From: Streptomyces hilarionis
GTDB lineage: Bacteria > Actinomycetota > Actinomycetes > Streptomycetales > Streptomycetaceae
Assembly: GCF_024539675.1 (NCBI RefSeq)
Contig: NZ_JAHHIT010000098.1
Span: forward strand, 1 to 35,257
Direction of reading: 5' to 3'
Length of the DNA: 35,257 nucleotides
Under the pieces are notes generated by a model that was given only the letters and a program-made list of their open reading frames with translations, ran no database searches and was not told where the DNA came from. The position numbers and the translations under genes are program-made. Within the stretch, counting starts at the first letter, position 1, and each line of letters begins with the position of its first letter. This document shows positions 1-7,882 of the stretch, in pieces.

Positions 1-22
1 GTCGGGTGGGTCGGACCGCTGC

Positions 23-2398
23 TCACAGGGCCGTTCCTCCGTCCGGGCTCAGGGCGGGCGCCCCGGGCGGGGCGGCCACCTGTCCCTTGCGCCGCAGCTT
101 CTGCCAGCGCAGCCGACCGCCGGTGAGGGCGGTGATCCAGGACTGGAGCAGGACGACGTACATCAGCTGGCGGTACAGCATCTGCTGGAGCGGCAGCGAG
201 ATCAGCGGGGTGAGCCGCTCCTTGTCGAGCACGAAGGCGTAGGCCGCGCAGCCGGCCTGGACGGCGAGGACGCCGAACCAGGCGGCGACGGTCCGGCCGG
301 TCGGGCCGAAGAGCAGGCCGTAGACGAGGAAGAGATCGATGAGCGGGGCGAGCAGCGGGGCGACGACCATGAACAGGGAGACGAGGGGCAGGCCGACGCG
401 GCCGAAGCGGCCCGAGGCGCCCCCTTCGACGAGGGCCCGGCGGTGCTTCCAGATGGCCTGCATGGTGCCGTAGCACCAGCGGTAGCGCTGCGACCACAGC
501 TGCTGCACGGACTCGGGGGCCTCGGTCCAGGCGCGCGCCTTCTCGGCGTACACGACGTGCCAGCCGTCCCGGTGGATGGCCATGGTGATGTCGGTGTCCT
601 CGGCAAGGGTGTCGTCGCTCATGCCGCCGACGCGGTCGAGCGCGCTGCGCCGGAACGCCCCGACGGCGCCCGGGATGGTGGGCATGCAGCGCAGGACGTC
701 GTACATGCGGCGGTCGAGGTTGAAGCCCATCACGTACTCGATGTGCTGCCAGGCGCCGATGAGGGTGTCCTTGTTGCCCACCTTGGCGTTGCCGGCGACC
801 GCTCCGACCTTGGGGTCGGCGAACGGCTGGACGAGCTCACGGACGGTCGCCGGCTCGAAGACCGTGTCGCCGTCCATCATCACGATGAGGTCGTGCCGGG
901 CGTTGGCGATGCCCCGGTTGAGGGCGGCGGGCTTGCCGGCGTTGAGCTGCCGGACGACGCGGACGCCGGGCAGGCGCAGGTCCTCGACGATGCGGGCGGT
1001 TCCGTCGCTGGAGCCGTCGTCGATGACGAGGATCTCGATCGGGTGCTCGCTCCTCATCAGCGAACGCACCGTGTTCTCGATGCACTTGGCCTCGTTGTAG
1101 GCGGGGACGAGCACGGAGGCCGGTTCGGTGACGGGCGCGTCGGGCCCCCAGACGAAGCCCGTGCGCCGGGTCCGGCGGGTGTGGATCGCGGACAGCAGCA
1201 GCATCAGCCCGAAGCGGGCGAAGACGAGGACGCCGATGACGGCGAGGCCGACGACCAGGACGCCGGTGATGTCGTCGGAGGCCGCGACCAGGAACACCCA
1301 GGCCCTGCCCTTCCACAGGTCGAGCCCGGTGACGGGGGTGTGCGCGCTGGGGGCGTGCAGGGCCTCGGTGAGGTTCTCGAACCGGTAGCCCTTCTGCTGG
1401 AGTTCGGGCAGGTAGAGGTCGAGGGCCTGGACGGTCTGGTGGCGGTCGCCGCCGGAGTCGTGCATGAGGACGATGGCGCCCTTGCCGTCCTGCGGGGTGG
1501 CGTTGCGGACGATGCGGCGCACGCCCGGCCGCTGCCAGTCCTCGCTGTCGGCGGTGGTGAAGACGGTGAGGTAGCCGCGGGTGCCGACGTACTCGGTGAC
1601 CGGCCAGGACGCGTTGTCGAGGGCGTCCGCGGTGGAGGAGTAGGGGGGCCGGAAGAGGGACGTGCGGATGCCCGCCGCGCCCGCCAGGGCCAGCTGGTTC
1701 TGGGTGAGTTCCCAGTCGATGCGCTTCTTCGACTGGTAGGAGAGGTCGGGGTGGTTGAAGGTGTGCAGACCGATCTCGTGGCCCTCGTCCACCATCCGCC
1801 GGACCAGGTCGGGGTAGCGGGAGGCCATGGTGCCGGTGATGAAGAAGACGGCGTGGACGTGGTGCTTCTTCAGGACGTCGAGGACCTGGGGGGTCCACTT
1901 CGGGTCGGGGCCGTCGTCGAAGGTGAGCACGATCCGGTGGTCCGGCACCGCCAGACCGGTCTGCCGGCCGCCCCGGGTGTCGACGACCGGGCCACCGTCG
2001 AGGATCTTCTGCGGCACCTTGTCGGAGGCGGCCTCGGGACGGATGCGGTAGTCGGCGAGGATCTCGCTGTGCACGTAGCCGCGCAGCATCAGCATCGCCA
2101 TCATCGCGAGGAGCACGGTCAGCGGCAGCAGACGGCGCAGCCGGAGGGGCGGCATCAGCCGTCGGCGTCCGGCGGACGGCTCGGACCCCCGGGGGGCGCC
2201 GCCGGCCGCGTGCCCCGCGGCCCGTCCGCGGGCCTGCCGCGCTCCGGACCGTCGGGCGGCCCGCCGACCGCCGGGCGGCTCACCCCCCGAGGGGGCCGCC
2301 GGCGGTGAGGAGGTGGGCGCGGGCTGGCCGCCGGTCGCGTGTGCGGGCTGTCCGGCGGGGGATCGCCGGGCCGAACGGCGGCTGGTTCGTGGTGCCAT
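23..2398 (-). CDS. Bifunctional polysaccharide deacetylase / family-2 glycosyltransferase, membrane-bound
   Basis: 791 residues from the ATG at 2398, which has GGAG 11 bases upstream. After a basic, disordered head (1-82) comes a membrane helix (about 87-105). A NodB-type deacetylase domain follows (about 155-345), with the metal/catalytic motif TFDDGPD (159-165), HTFNHPD (212-218) and RPPYS (250-254). A second helix block (about 366-403) leads to a processive GT2 domain: VPAYNE (431-436), VIDDGSSDG (458-466), MDGDT (508-512), AEDTD (599-603) and QRYRW (637-641). C-terminal helices end at about 757. Known for these families: NodB domains remove acetyl groups from N-acetylhexosamine polymers, and GT2 enzymes with ED plus QxxRW polymerise and export beta-linked sugars. 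Inferred: it makes and deacetylates a surface polysaccharide, with the deacetylase outside. The natural substrate is unknown. The frame stays open upstream to 2794, but that part has no ribosome site and looks non-coding. Confidence 0.93.
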   Translation of the reverse strand: MAPRTSRRSARRSPAGQPAHATGGQPAPTSSPPAAPSGGEPPGGRRAARRSGARQARGRAAGHAAGGAPRGSEPSAGRRRLMPPLRLRRLLPLTVLLAMMAMLMLRGYVHSEILADYRIRPEAASDKVPQKILDGGPVVDTRGGRQTGLAVPDHRIVLTFDDGPDPKWTPQVLDVLKKHHVHAVFFITGTMASRYPDLVRRMVDEGHEIGLHTFNHPDLSYQSKKRIDWELTQNQLALAGAAGIRTSLFRPPYSSTADALDNASWPVTEYVGTRGYLTVFTTADSEDWQRPGVRRIVRNATPQDGKGAIVLMHDSGGDRHQTVQALDLYLPELQQKGYRFENLTEALHAPSAHTPVTGLDLWKGRAWVFLVAASDDITGVLVVGLAVIGVLVFARFGLMLLLSAIHTRRTRRTGFVWGPDAPVTEPASVLVPAYNEAKCIENTVRSLMRSEHPIEILVIDDGSSDGTARIVEDLRLPGVRVVRQLNAGKPAALNRGIANARHDLIVMMDGDTVFEPATVRELVQPFADPKVGAVAGNAKVGNKDTLIGAWQHIEYVMGFNLDRRMYDVLRCMPTIPGAVGAFRRSALDRVGGMSDDTLAEDTDITMAIHRDGWHVVYAEKARAWTEAPESVQQLWSQRYRWCYGTMQAIWKHRRALVEGGASGRFGRVGLPLVSLFMVVAPLLAPLIDLFLVYGLLFGPTGRTVAAWFGVLAVQAGCAAYAFVLDKERLTPLISLPLQQMLYRQLMYVVLLQSWITALTGGRLRWQKLRRKGQVAAPPGAPALSPDGGTAL

Positions 2399-3016
2399 GA
2401 GAGGTGGTTCTCCGGGGACGAGAGGACGGGCGGACGGGACGGGTGGAAGGGCGGACGGGTGGGCCGCGACGGGGACGGTGCGCGGCGAGGTCGGGTGGCG
2501 CGGGGGTGAGGCTGAACGCGGGTGCGCGGGCCCCGGGGCTCCGGGTGCGGGCGTACGCCGGGGCGTATGCCGGGCGGCCCGCGCAGGTCCCGGCGCACGG
2601 GACCGGCGTGTCGGCGCCGGACACGGGAGGCGGCCGCGGGAGACGGCCGTGGACCGGGTCGCGGCCGGGGTTCCGGTCGCTGGGGGCGGGCGGGGACGGG
2701 CCGGGGGACGCGTGCGGCCGGGCGGGGACGCGACGGCCCGGTGGGGCGGCGCGATCGGCACCGAGGCGGGGCTCGGTCCGTCGGACTCGGGCACGGACGC
2801 GGGCGCGGACCCCGGCGGGCCGGGGTCGTGCGAGGCCCGGACGCGGGTGCGGGCGCGTGGGACGCGGGTGCGGTGTCCGGGGGCCCGCCGTCGGGCGGCC
2901 GAAGCCGCGGGACGGGCCGTCCCGCGGCCGCGAGCCCATCGCCGTCCCCCGTCCGCGGGCCCTTCGCCTGCTCGGGTGCGACGCCCTCGGTCCGCCGGGG
3001 TACCGGCGGAGCCGGG
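2399..3016. other. 618-base very GC-rich gap without a convincing gene
   Basis: Every frame here is long and open because the DNA is almost pure G and C. The translations are Pro/Arg/Ala/Gly strings without recognisable motifs, and none has a good ribosome-binding site. One minus-strand frame continues from the deacetylase gene up to a GTG at 2794 and could be an N-terminal extension, though its codons do not favour this. No clear terminator with a T-run or -10 hexamer was seen. Confidence 0.5.
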
Positions 3017-3991
3017 TCAGGCTGCCGGGCTCGACGCCGCCGGGGCGGGTTCCGGCGGGCCGCCGGCGACGGTGGTGGAGGCCCCTCCGGCCGGGGACGG
3101 CGAGGAGACGGCGGACGGCGACGCCGCCGGTGAGGACGCGGGCGGCGGCGCGGACGCCGGCGGCGCGATCACCGGACCGCTGGGGCCGGGCGCGGCGGAG
3201 GCCGAGGCCGTCGGACCGGCGCTCGGGCGGGCGGACCCGCTCGCCGCCGGCCGCACGGGCGCGGACGCCCCGGCCGAGGGAGCCGCGCTGCCCGAGGCCG
3301 CCGCTCCCGCGCTCGCTCCCGGCTTTCCGGGCGCCGAGCCCGTCGCCGAGGCGCCGGTCCCCTTGCCGTCGGCCGGGGCCGGACCGGGCCCTCCGGGCCG
3401 CGCGGTGCGGGAGTCGTCGGGCGCGGGCGTGCTGTCGACCTTGCCGGCCGCGGGCTTGTCGTCGCCCTGGCCCGGCACGGGGAGCGGCAGCCAGGGCGCG
3501 CCGGCGTTGCCCGACAGCAGGGTGGCCACGATGACCACGGCGTAGGCGCCGCACGCGGTGCCCACGAGGATGCCGATGCGGCGGAACGTGCGGCTGCGCC
3601 GGCCCGACTCGTCGACGAACACGGGGACGTCGGACGCGGGGTCCGAGCCGTCGGGCGACCCTTGCAGCGGATCGAGCTGGACCGTCACCTCGCCCGCGGC
3701 GCGGTCCTCGGGGTCCGTGCCGCCGGGCGGCTCACCCCAGGGATCCCGGAGATCGCTCGACCGTTCGTTTTCGGAAAGGCCGTTCGACACCCTCGCGATC
3801 GCGCGAGGGCCGCTTTCAGGGGGTACATCCATTAAGGAGCGGTATCTTCCGCCCTCTCCCGACGCGGACGTCAGAGGGTGCCCTCCGACTCCGGCAAGGC
3901 TCTGGGATGCTGCCCCCAGGACCGGCACGTCCTGGGTGGACGGCGCCGCCTCGGGCCACTTCGGTTGGGCGTCTTCTCGCCAATTACTCAC
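3017..3991 (-). CDS. Single-helix membrane protein with Pro/Ala/Ser-rich extracytoplasmic tail (unknown function)
   Basis: 324 residues from the GTG at 3991, chosen because GGAAG lies 7 bases upstream; the GTG at 4009 lacks such a site. A charged cytoplasmic region (1-135, acidic in parts) is followed by RRSRTFRR, one hydrophobic helix (about 139-160), then about 165 residues made almost only of Pro, Ala, Ser, Gly and Thr. That tail should lie outside the membrane and resembles wall-spanning or O-glycosylated stalks. No enzyme domain is recognised. Leu-53 is encoded by TTA (bases 3833-3835), a rare codon in Streptomyces read by the bldA tRNA. The next in-frame start, the ATG at 3832, would exclude it. 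Its position upstream of, and on the same strand as, the deacetylase/glycosyltransferase suggests a cell-surface role, which is inference only. Confidence 0.75.
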   Translation of the reverse strand: MSNWREDAQPKWPEAAPSTQDVPVLGAASQSLAGVGGHPLTSASGEGGRYRSLMDVPPESGPRAIARVSNGLSENERSSDLRDPWGEPPGGTDPEDRAAGEVTVQLDPLQGSPDGSDPASDVPVFVDESGRRSRTFRRIGILVGTACGAYAVVIVATLLSGNAGAPWLPLPVPGQGDDKPAAGKVDSTPAPDDSRTARPGGPGPAPADGKGTGASATGSAPGKPGASAGAAASGSAAPSAGASAPVRPAASGSARPSAGPTASASAAPGPSGPVIAPPASAPPPASSPAASPSAVSSPSPAGGASTTVAGGPPEPAPAASSPAA

Positions 3992-4513
3992 GTGCGCACT
4001 TCCCCCCACGGAACGGTTCCAGGTGCGCTACGACCCTGAGCACAGCCGATGGAACCAGGCCCCCACCCGGCTCTCGCGCCCCATTTACCCCATTGCGCTC
4101 AGGCCGACGAATCTAGCGCAGGCATGGGCCCCGTGTTCGCGATGTGTCATATATGGTGAGAAGTCATGTTCATGCCCATGGCTGAGAATCGCCCCTCGGT
4201 GGGTCACCCGAACCCCTTTCCGGCACCGCGACACCGGCAGCCGCCGCACCGAAGGGCGGTGCGGACCGGGAGACCAGCCCCTTTCACCGCAGGGGTGGGA
4301 CGGGGACACAAGGGCCCGTCGGGAAGAGCCCGGGACGCCGGCCCAGGCATGGCCGGAAAAACCCCTTGAACGGAATACGAAATACCCGTTCGAACCGCGG
4401 TCGGCGCGCACCGGCCACGGACGCGCCGTCCGGACGCGCCGTCCCGATGCGCCCTCCGGACGGGCCGTTCAGGACCGGCGGGCGTCAGCGCCGCGCGGAC
4501 CGGCGCGGCCCGC
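3992..4513. promoter_or_regulatory. Intergenic region with candidate promoter for the Pro/Ala/Ser-rich gene
   Basis: 522 bases without a supported gene; short open frames on both strands lack motifs and ribosome sites. On the minus strand TAGATT (4110-4115) is a fair -10 hexamer, with no good -35 behind it. The AT-rich patch at 4144-4166 is also unusual for this window. Near 4485-4505, between the stop of the response regulator gene and this region, a short GC stem could end transcription, but it lacks a T-run. Confidence 0.3.
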
Positions 4514-5164
4514 TCATGCGGTGAGGTCCGCGTCGCGGGCCATGAGCGCGGCCTGAACGCGGTTGCCGACGTCCAACGCGCTCAGGATGCGGCTGACGTG
4601 GGCTTTGACCGTGCTCTCGCGCATGGCGAGGCGCGCGGCGATCTCGGCGTTGGTCTCACCGAGGGCGAGGAGGGCGAGTACGTCGCGTTCGCGGGGCGTG
4701 AGCCGGTCGATGCGGGCTCTGGCCGTGACCGCCCGGGGCCGGGTGGTGGCGTGGTAGCGGTCGATGAGGCGACGGGCCGCCGTGGGGTGGAGCATCGCGG
4801 AACCGGCGGCCACCAGGTGGACGGCGCGCAGGATCTCGGCCGGATCGGTGTCCTTGAGCAGGAAGCCGTCGGCTCCGGCGCCGAGGGCGTCGTAGACGTA
4901 CTGGTCGAGGTCGAAGGTGGTCAGGGTGATGACCCTCGGCGGGTGGGGCAGCGCCCTCAGCCGAGCGGTGGCCGTGATGCCGTCCATACGGGGCATGCGC
5001 ACGTCGACCAGGGCGACGTCCACGCGGTGCGCGGTCGCCTGCTCGACGGCCTGGAGGCCGTCGGCCGCCTGGGCGACGAGCTCGATCCCCGGGTCGCCGT
5101 CGAGGAGGTCGGCCAGGCCGAGGCGGACCAGGGCGTCGTCGTCGACGATCATCGCGCGGATCAT
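4514..5164 (-). CDS. NarL/LuxR-family response regulator
   Basis: 216 residues. The N-terminal receiver domain shows VDDD (7-10), the predicted phosphorylated Asp-54 in ALVDVRMPRMDG, a Thr in the VITLTTFD strand and the conserved Lys in LLKDTD. The C-terminal LuxR-type helix-turn-helix runs from LTPRERDVL through ETNAEIA to STVKAHVSRIL. Length is normal for the family. The start ATG (5164) overlaps the stop of the sensor kinase gene in ATGA, so the two are translationally coupled. Known for the family: phosphorylation by the partner kinase lets the dimer bind DNA. Inferred: it controls the facing methyltransferase/dedA pair, its own operon, or both; the inverted repeat at 6338-6355 is a candidate site. 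Confidence 0.95.
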   Translation of the reverse strand: MIRAMIVDDDALVRLGLADLLDGDPGIELVAQAADGLQAVEQATAHRVDVALVDVRMPRMDGITATARLRALPHPPRVITLTTFDLDQYVYDALGAGADGFLLKDTDPAEILRAVHLVAAGSAMLHPTAARRLIDRYHATTRPRAVTARARIDRLTPRERDVLALLALGETNAEIAARLAMRESTVKAHVSRILSALDVGNRVQAALMARDADLTA

Positions 5165-6324
5165 GCGGGGCCGCCGTTCTCTTCCGTGCCGGACGGGTGG
5201 GGGATGCGGGCGGCCAGCCGCCAGGAGCCCGCCCCGCCCGGGCCCGCGTCCAGCCGGCCGCCGAGGGCGCCGACGCGTTCGCGCAGGCCGACGAGCCCGT
5301 AACCGGAGCCGACGGCGGCCGCCCGTCCGGCGGGACCGGCGGGATTGGTGACCTCCACCAGGGTGGCGGGCGGCCGGTAGTCGATCGTCATGGTCACCAG
5401 GGTGCCGTCGGCGTGCTTGCGGGCGTTGGTCAGGGCTTCCTGCGCGATGCGGTACACGGCCAGGCGGTGGGTGGTGGGCGCGTCCTCCGGCCGGCCGTGG
5501 ATCGTCACGGCGATGCGCTGGGACGCGGCGCGGGCGTCGTCCACCAGCTGCCGGACGTCTCCCGGGACCGGCGCGGGCACGACGCCGGCGGCGTTCGGCG
5601 CGACACCGGGCGTGCGCAGCACACCGAGCACGTCCCGCAGGTCGGCGAGCGCTTCCGTGGAGGCGTCCCGCAGCAGCGCCAGCCGCTCGGCGACCGGCCC
5701 CGGCAGCGTGTCGCCGCGGGTGGCCAGCACGCCCGTGTGCAGGGCGATCAGGCTGAGCCGGTGGGCGAGGACGTCGTGCATCTCCGCCGCGATCCGGGAC
5801 CGCTCCGCGACCCGCGCGGCCTCCTCGCGCAGCTGTGCCTCGACACGCAGGTGCTCCACGTCGGCGGCCAGCGCCCGCACCAGCCGCCGGCGGCTGCCGA
5901 TCCACATGCCGACGACATACGCGAAGGCCCAGATGAACAGCGCGGTGAGGTAGTCCTGCTGGTGCCACAGCCGGGTCGGCGGATAGCCGACGAGGTTCAC
6001 GCCGAGCACGGCGGCGACGCACAGGCCCGCCGCCCGCGTCCGGCGGGCCACGGCCAGGTCGTACAGCACGAGGGCCAGCAGGAGCGAGCCGACCCACCCC
6101 CACCACGCGGTGACCGCGGCCACCACGAGGGGAGCGACGGGCCAGCGCAGCCGCGGCGCCAGAAGCACCACGGCACACGCCACGGCCGAGGCGCCGATGG
6201 GAATCACGTACCGGCCGTCGCTGACCACCTGCGCGCCGTTCACCGCGGCGACGCCGGCGAGGAACGTCACGACCGCGCCGCGCCCGACGGCCACCGCCCT
6301 CGCCCGAATCCTGCTGCTGTCCAC
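5161..6324 (-). CDS. Sensor histidine kinase, HisKA_3 type
   Basis: 387 residues from a GTG. Hydrophobic segments within about 14-145 form the membrane-embedded sensor part, with short loops and no large extracytoplasmic domain. A coiled linker (about 145-175) precedes the dimerisation/phospho-acceptor helix with His-183 in EMHDVLAHRLS. The ATPase domain has the N-box QEALTNARKH (295-304) and the G-box GSGYGLVGLRERV (339-351). This is the NarL-partner class. The lack of an outer domain suggests it senses something in or at the membrane, which fits neighbours that act on lipids. The start is fixed by TAGGAT exactly 7 bases before the GTG, the pattern of a leaderless actinobacterial transcript. 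Confidence 0.94.
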   Translation of the reverse strand: MDSSRIRARAVAVGRGAVVTFLAGVAAVNGAQVVSDGRYVIPIGASAVACAVVLLAPRLRWPVAPLVVAAVTAWWGWVGSLLLALVLYDLAVARRTRAAGLCVAAVLGVNLVGYPPTRLWHQQDYLTALFIWAFAYVVGMWIGSRRRLVRALAADVEHLRVEAQLREEAARVAERSRIAAEMHDVLAHRLSLIALHTGVLATRGDTLPGPVAERLALLRDASTEALADLRDVLGVLRTPGVAPNAAGVVPAPVPGDVRQLVDDARAASQRIAVTIHGRPEDAPTTHRLAVYRIAQEALTNARKHADGTLVTMTIDYRPPATLVEVTNPAGPAGRAAAVGSGYGLVGLRERVGALGGRLDAGPGGAGSWRLAARIPHPSGTEENGGPA

Positions 6325-6337
6325 CGTCGGAATCCTA
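6325..6337 (-). promoter_or_regulatory. Leaderless -10 element for the sensor kinase operon
   Basis: On the minus strand TAGGAT (6337-6332) is followed by 7 bases and the GTG start at 6324, so transcription would begin at or next to the start codon. No -35 consensus is seen. The upstream 18 bases are exactly the inverted repeat at 6338-6355. Confidence 0.6.
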
Positions 6338-6355
6338 GGCAGGCGCCCGCCTGCC
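6338..6355. promoter_or_regulatory. Perfect 8-2-8 inverted repeat, candidate operator
   Basis: GGCAGGCG (6338-6345), CC, CGCCTGCC (6348-6355): a perfect palindrome directly upstream of the kinase -10 hexamer, filling an 18-base -35/-10 spacer. A protein bound here would block or remodel that promoter. It lies about 100 bases upstream of the divergent methyltransferase start, so one site could serve both directions. The binding protein is not known; the encoded response regulator is the obvious candidate. Confidence 0.5.
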
Positions 6356-6443
6356 GCCCCTCGACGATGGGCGACGCCCACCCCCTGCTTTCGTCGGGGG
6401 AAGCCGTCGAAGAACGGCGGATCCGCTGCCGGGCGGCGATTCC

Positions 6444-6456
6444 TAGCGTCATATGC
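6444..6456 (+). promoter_or_regulatory. Leaderless -10 element for the methyltransferase-dedA pair
   Basis: TAGCGT (6444-6449), 7 bases, then the ATG at 6457. There is no Shine-Dalgarno sequence before this ATG, which supports leaderless translation. No convincing -35 hexamer is present. Confidence 0.5.
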
Positions 6457-7182
6457 ATGGATGACCGGACCACCTCCCACCACCGTGTCCTGGCGCAGCG
6501 CGAAGCCGACGGCTGGATGTTCCTGATCGAAGCGGCCCGCGATCTGCGCACCACCGGCGCGATCGCCCCCAGCGGCGAAGCCCTGTCCCGCGCCCTGACC
6601 GAGCCCGTCCGGGCCCAGGCGTCCCGTCCGCTGGCCGTCCTGGAGGCGGGCGCCGGCACCGGCCCCGTCACCCGGGCCCTGATACCCCGGCTCTCCCGGG
6701 GCAGCCGCCTGGACATCGTCGAGGCCAACCCCCGCTTCGCCGCCCGGTTGCGCCACCTGGCCGCGACGCACCCCGACCTGGTCCACGCGCCCGGACGGGT
6801 GAACGTGCACGAGACCCTCGTCGAGCGGCTGGACACCGGCCGGCGCTACGACGTCATCGTCTCCGGCCTGCCCCTGACCAACTTCGCCCCCGCCCAGGTG
6901 GAGCGGATCATGGCCCGCTTCATGGACCTGCTGCATCCCGGCGGCACGCTGACCTACTTCGCCTACGTCGGCACCCGCAGGGCGCGCGCCCTGACCGCCT
7001 CCCGGGCCGAGGCACGCCGTCACGCCGCGGTGGACGAGGTCATGGCCGCCTACCAGCGCGCCTACGCCACCGGACGCTGGACGGTCTGGGCCAACCTGCC
7101 GCCCGCCCACGTCTGGCACCTTCGGCGTCCCGTCGCGTCCGCGGAACCCGCCGGGCAGCCTCTCGCCGGGGCACGGCGGTGA
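6457..7182 (+). CDS. PmtA-like class I SAM-dependent methyltransferase (phospholipid N-methyltransferase family)
   Basis: 241 residues. The N-terminal TGAIAPSG (33-40) is a hallmark of the PmtA-type phospholipid methyltransferases. The SAM-binding loop is VLEAGAGTGPVT (61-72), with acidic Glu-89 ending the second strand (DIVEANPRF), then VSGLPLTNF (135-143), another conserved PmtA-like block. Known PmtA enzymes methylate phosphatidylethanolamine stepwise to the choline lipid. Inferred here: methylation of a membrane lipid head group or a related amphipathic substrate. The gene overlaps dedA by four bases (GTGA), so both are made together. rRNA adenine dimethyltransferases share the SAM fold but lack the TGAxxPSG block. 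Confidence 0.82.
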   Translation: MDDRTTSHHRVLAQREADGWMFLIEAARDLRTTGAIAPSGEALSRALTEPVRAQASRPLAVLEAGAGTGPVTRALIPRLSRGSRLDIVEANPRFAARLRHLAATHPDLVHAPGRVNVHETLVERLDTGRRYDVIVSGLPLTNFAPAQVERIMARFMDLLHPGGTLTYFAYVGTRRARALTASRAEARRHAAVDEVMAAYQRAYATGRWTVWANLPPAHVWHLRRPVASAEPAGQPLAGARR

Positions 7183-7793
7183 ACGCGGTCTGCGACCTCC
7201 TCGACCGGCTCCCGCCGGTCGCGGTCTACGCGGTCGTGGCCACGGCGGTGCTGGCCGAGTCGCTCCTGCTGGTGGGCGCGGTCATCCCCACGCTGACCCT
7301 GCTCCTGACCGCGGGCGCACTCGCCCGGACCGGGCACGTCAGCCTGCCCCCGATCATCGCCGTGGCGGTCGGCGCCGTCGTGACCGGCGACTTCCTCGCC
7401 CATCGCACCGGCCGGTTCCTGGCCGACCGGCTGCGCACCGGCCGGGCGGGCCGTCGCGTTCCGCTCGCCGTCTGGGCGCGGGCGGAGACGCTGATGGCCC
7501 GCCACGGCGGCCGCGCCGTCCTCCTCGCCCGCTTCCTCCCCGTGATCCGCACCCTCGCCCCCCACTGCGCGGGCGCCGCCCGCCTGCCCTACCGGCGCAT
7601 CGCCCCCTACAGCGCCGTCGCGGCCTGCGTCTGGGCGACCGCGGAGACGTCCGTCGGCTACGCGGCCGCATCCTCCCTCCAGCGCGCGCTCACCCTGGCG
7701 GGCCCCGCCGCGGCCGTCCTCGTGCTGAGCGCGACCGCGGTCGCGCTCGCCGTGCGGCGAAGCGTGCCGCGCCGCGGGGAGAAGGCGGCGTGA
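7179..7793 (+). CDS. DedA-family membrane protein
   Basis: 204 residues from the GTG at 7179, overlapping the methyltransferase stop (GTGA). Family marks: an N-terminal helix with the acidic Glu in AVLAESLLLVGAVIPTLT, the short re-entrant segment that follows, GDFLAHRTGRFL, and the conserved ARFLPVIRTLAP (about 115-126) with Arg and Pro. Three or more further helices reach the basic C-terminus. Known: DedA proteins move or recycle lipids such as undecaprenyl phosphate or phosphatidylethanolamine and maintain membrane charge balance and drug or pH tolerance. Coupling to a lipid methyltransferase suggests joint action on membrane lipids. The protein is typical in length. Confidence 0.9.
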   Translation: MNAVCDLLDRLPPVAVYAVVATAVLAESLLLVGAVIPTLTLLLTAGALARTGHVSLPPIIAVAVGAVVTGDFLAHRTGRFLADRLRTGRAGRRVPLAVWARAETLMARHGGRAVLLARFLPVIRTLAPHCAGAARLPYRRIAPYSAVAACVWATAETSVGYAAASSLQRALTLAGPAAAVLVLSATAVALAVRRSVPRRGEKAA

Positions 7794-7837
7794 GCGTCCA
7801 CGCGCGGCGCCGGCCGGCCCGCGGCGGCACACAAAAA

Positions 7838-7862
7838 GACCCCGCCCCTGAGGGGCGAGGTC
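7838..7862 (-). terminator. Intrinsic terminator of ssrA
   Basis: GACC and CGCCCC arms pair with GGGGCG and GGTC around a 3-base loop, with one internal mismatch. On the minus strand the hairpin is followed by TTTTTG, a true T-run, so it ends the tmRNA transcript. On the plus strand it may also slow read-through from dedA, but the tail there is weaker. Confidence 0.85.
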
Positions 7863-7882
7863 TTCGTGTCACATGGGATGAG

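Noticed and set aside
443..2308. Long plus-strand frame opposite the deacetylase/GT gene
   Set aside because: Antisense shadow: Val/Gly/Asp-rich with no domain, caused by high third-position GC on the real strand.
2280..3554. Minus-strand 424-codon frame across the GC-rich gap
   Set aside because: Overlaps the Pro/Ala/Ser-rich gene in another frame, is Arg/Pro-rich without motifs and has no ribosome site.
4085..4411. 108-codon frame in the intergenic region upstream of the Pro/Ala/Ser gene
   Set aside because: No ribosome site, mixed codon use, no recognisable motif; treated as chance.
5197..6456. Methyltransferase frame extended upstream over the sensor kinase gene
   Set aside because: The extension is antisense to an intact histidine kinase; homologous sequence begins at the ATG 6457 with a leaderless -10 before it.
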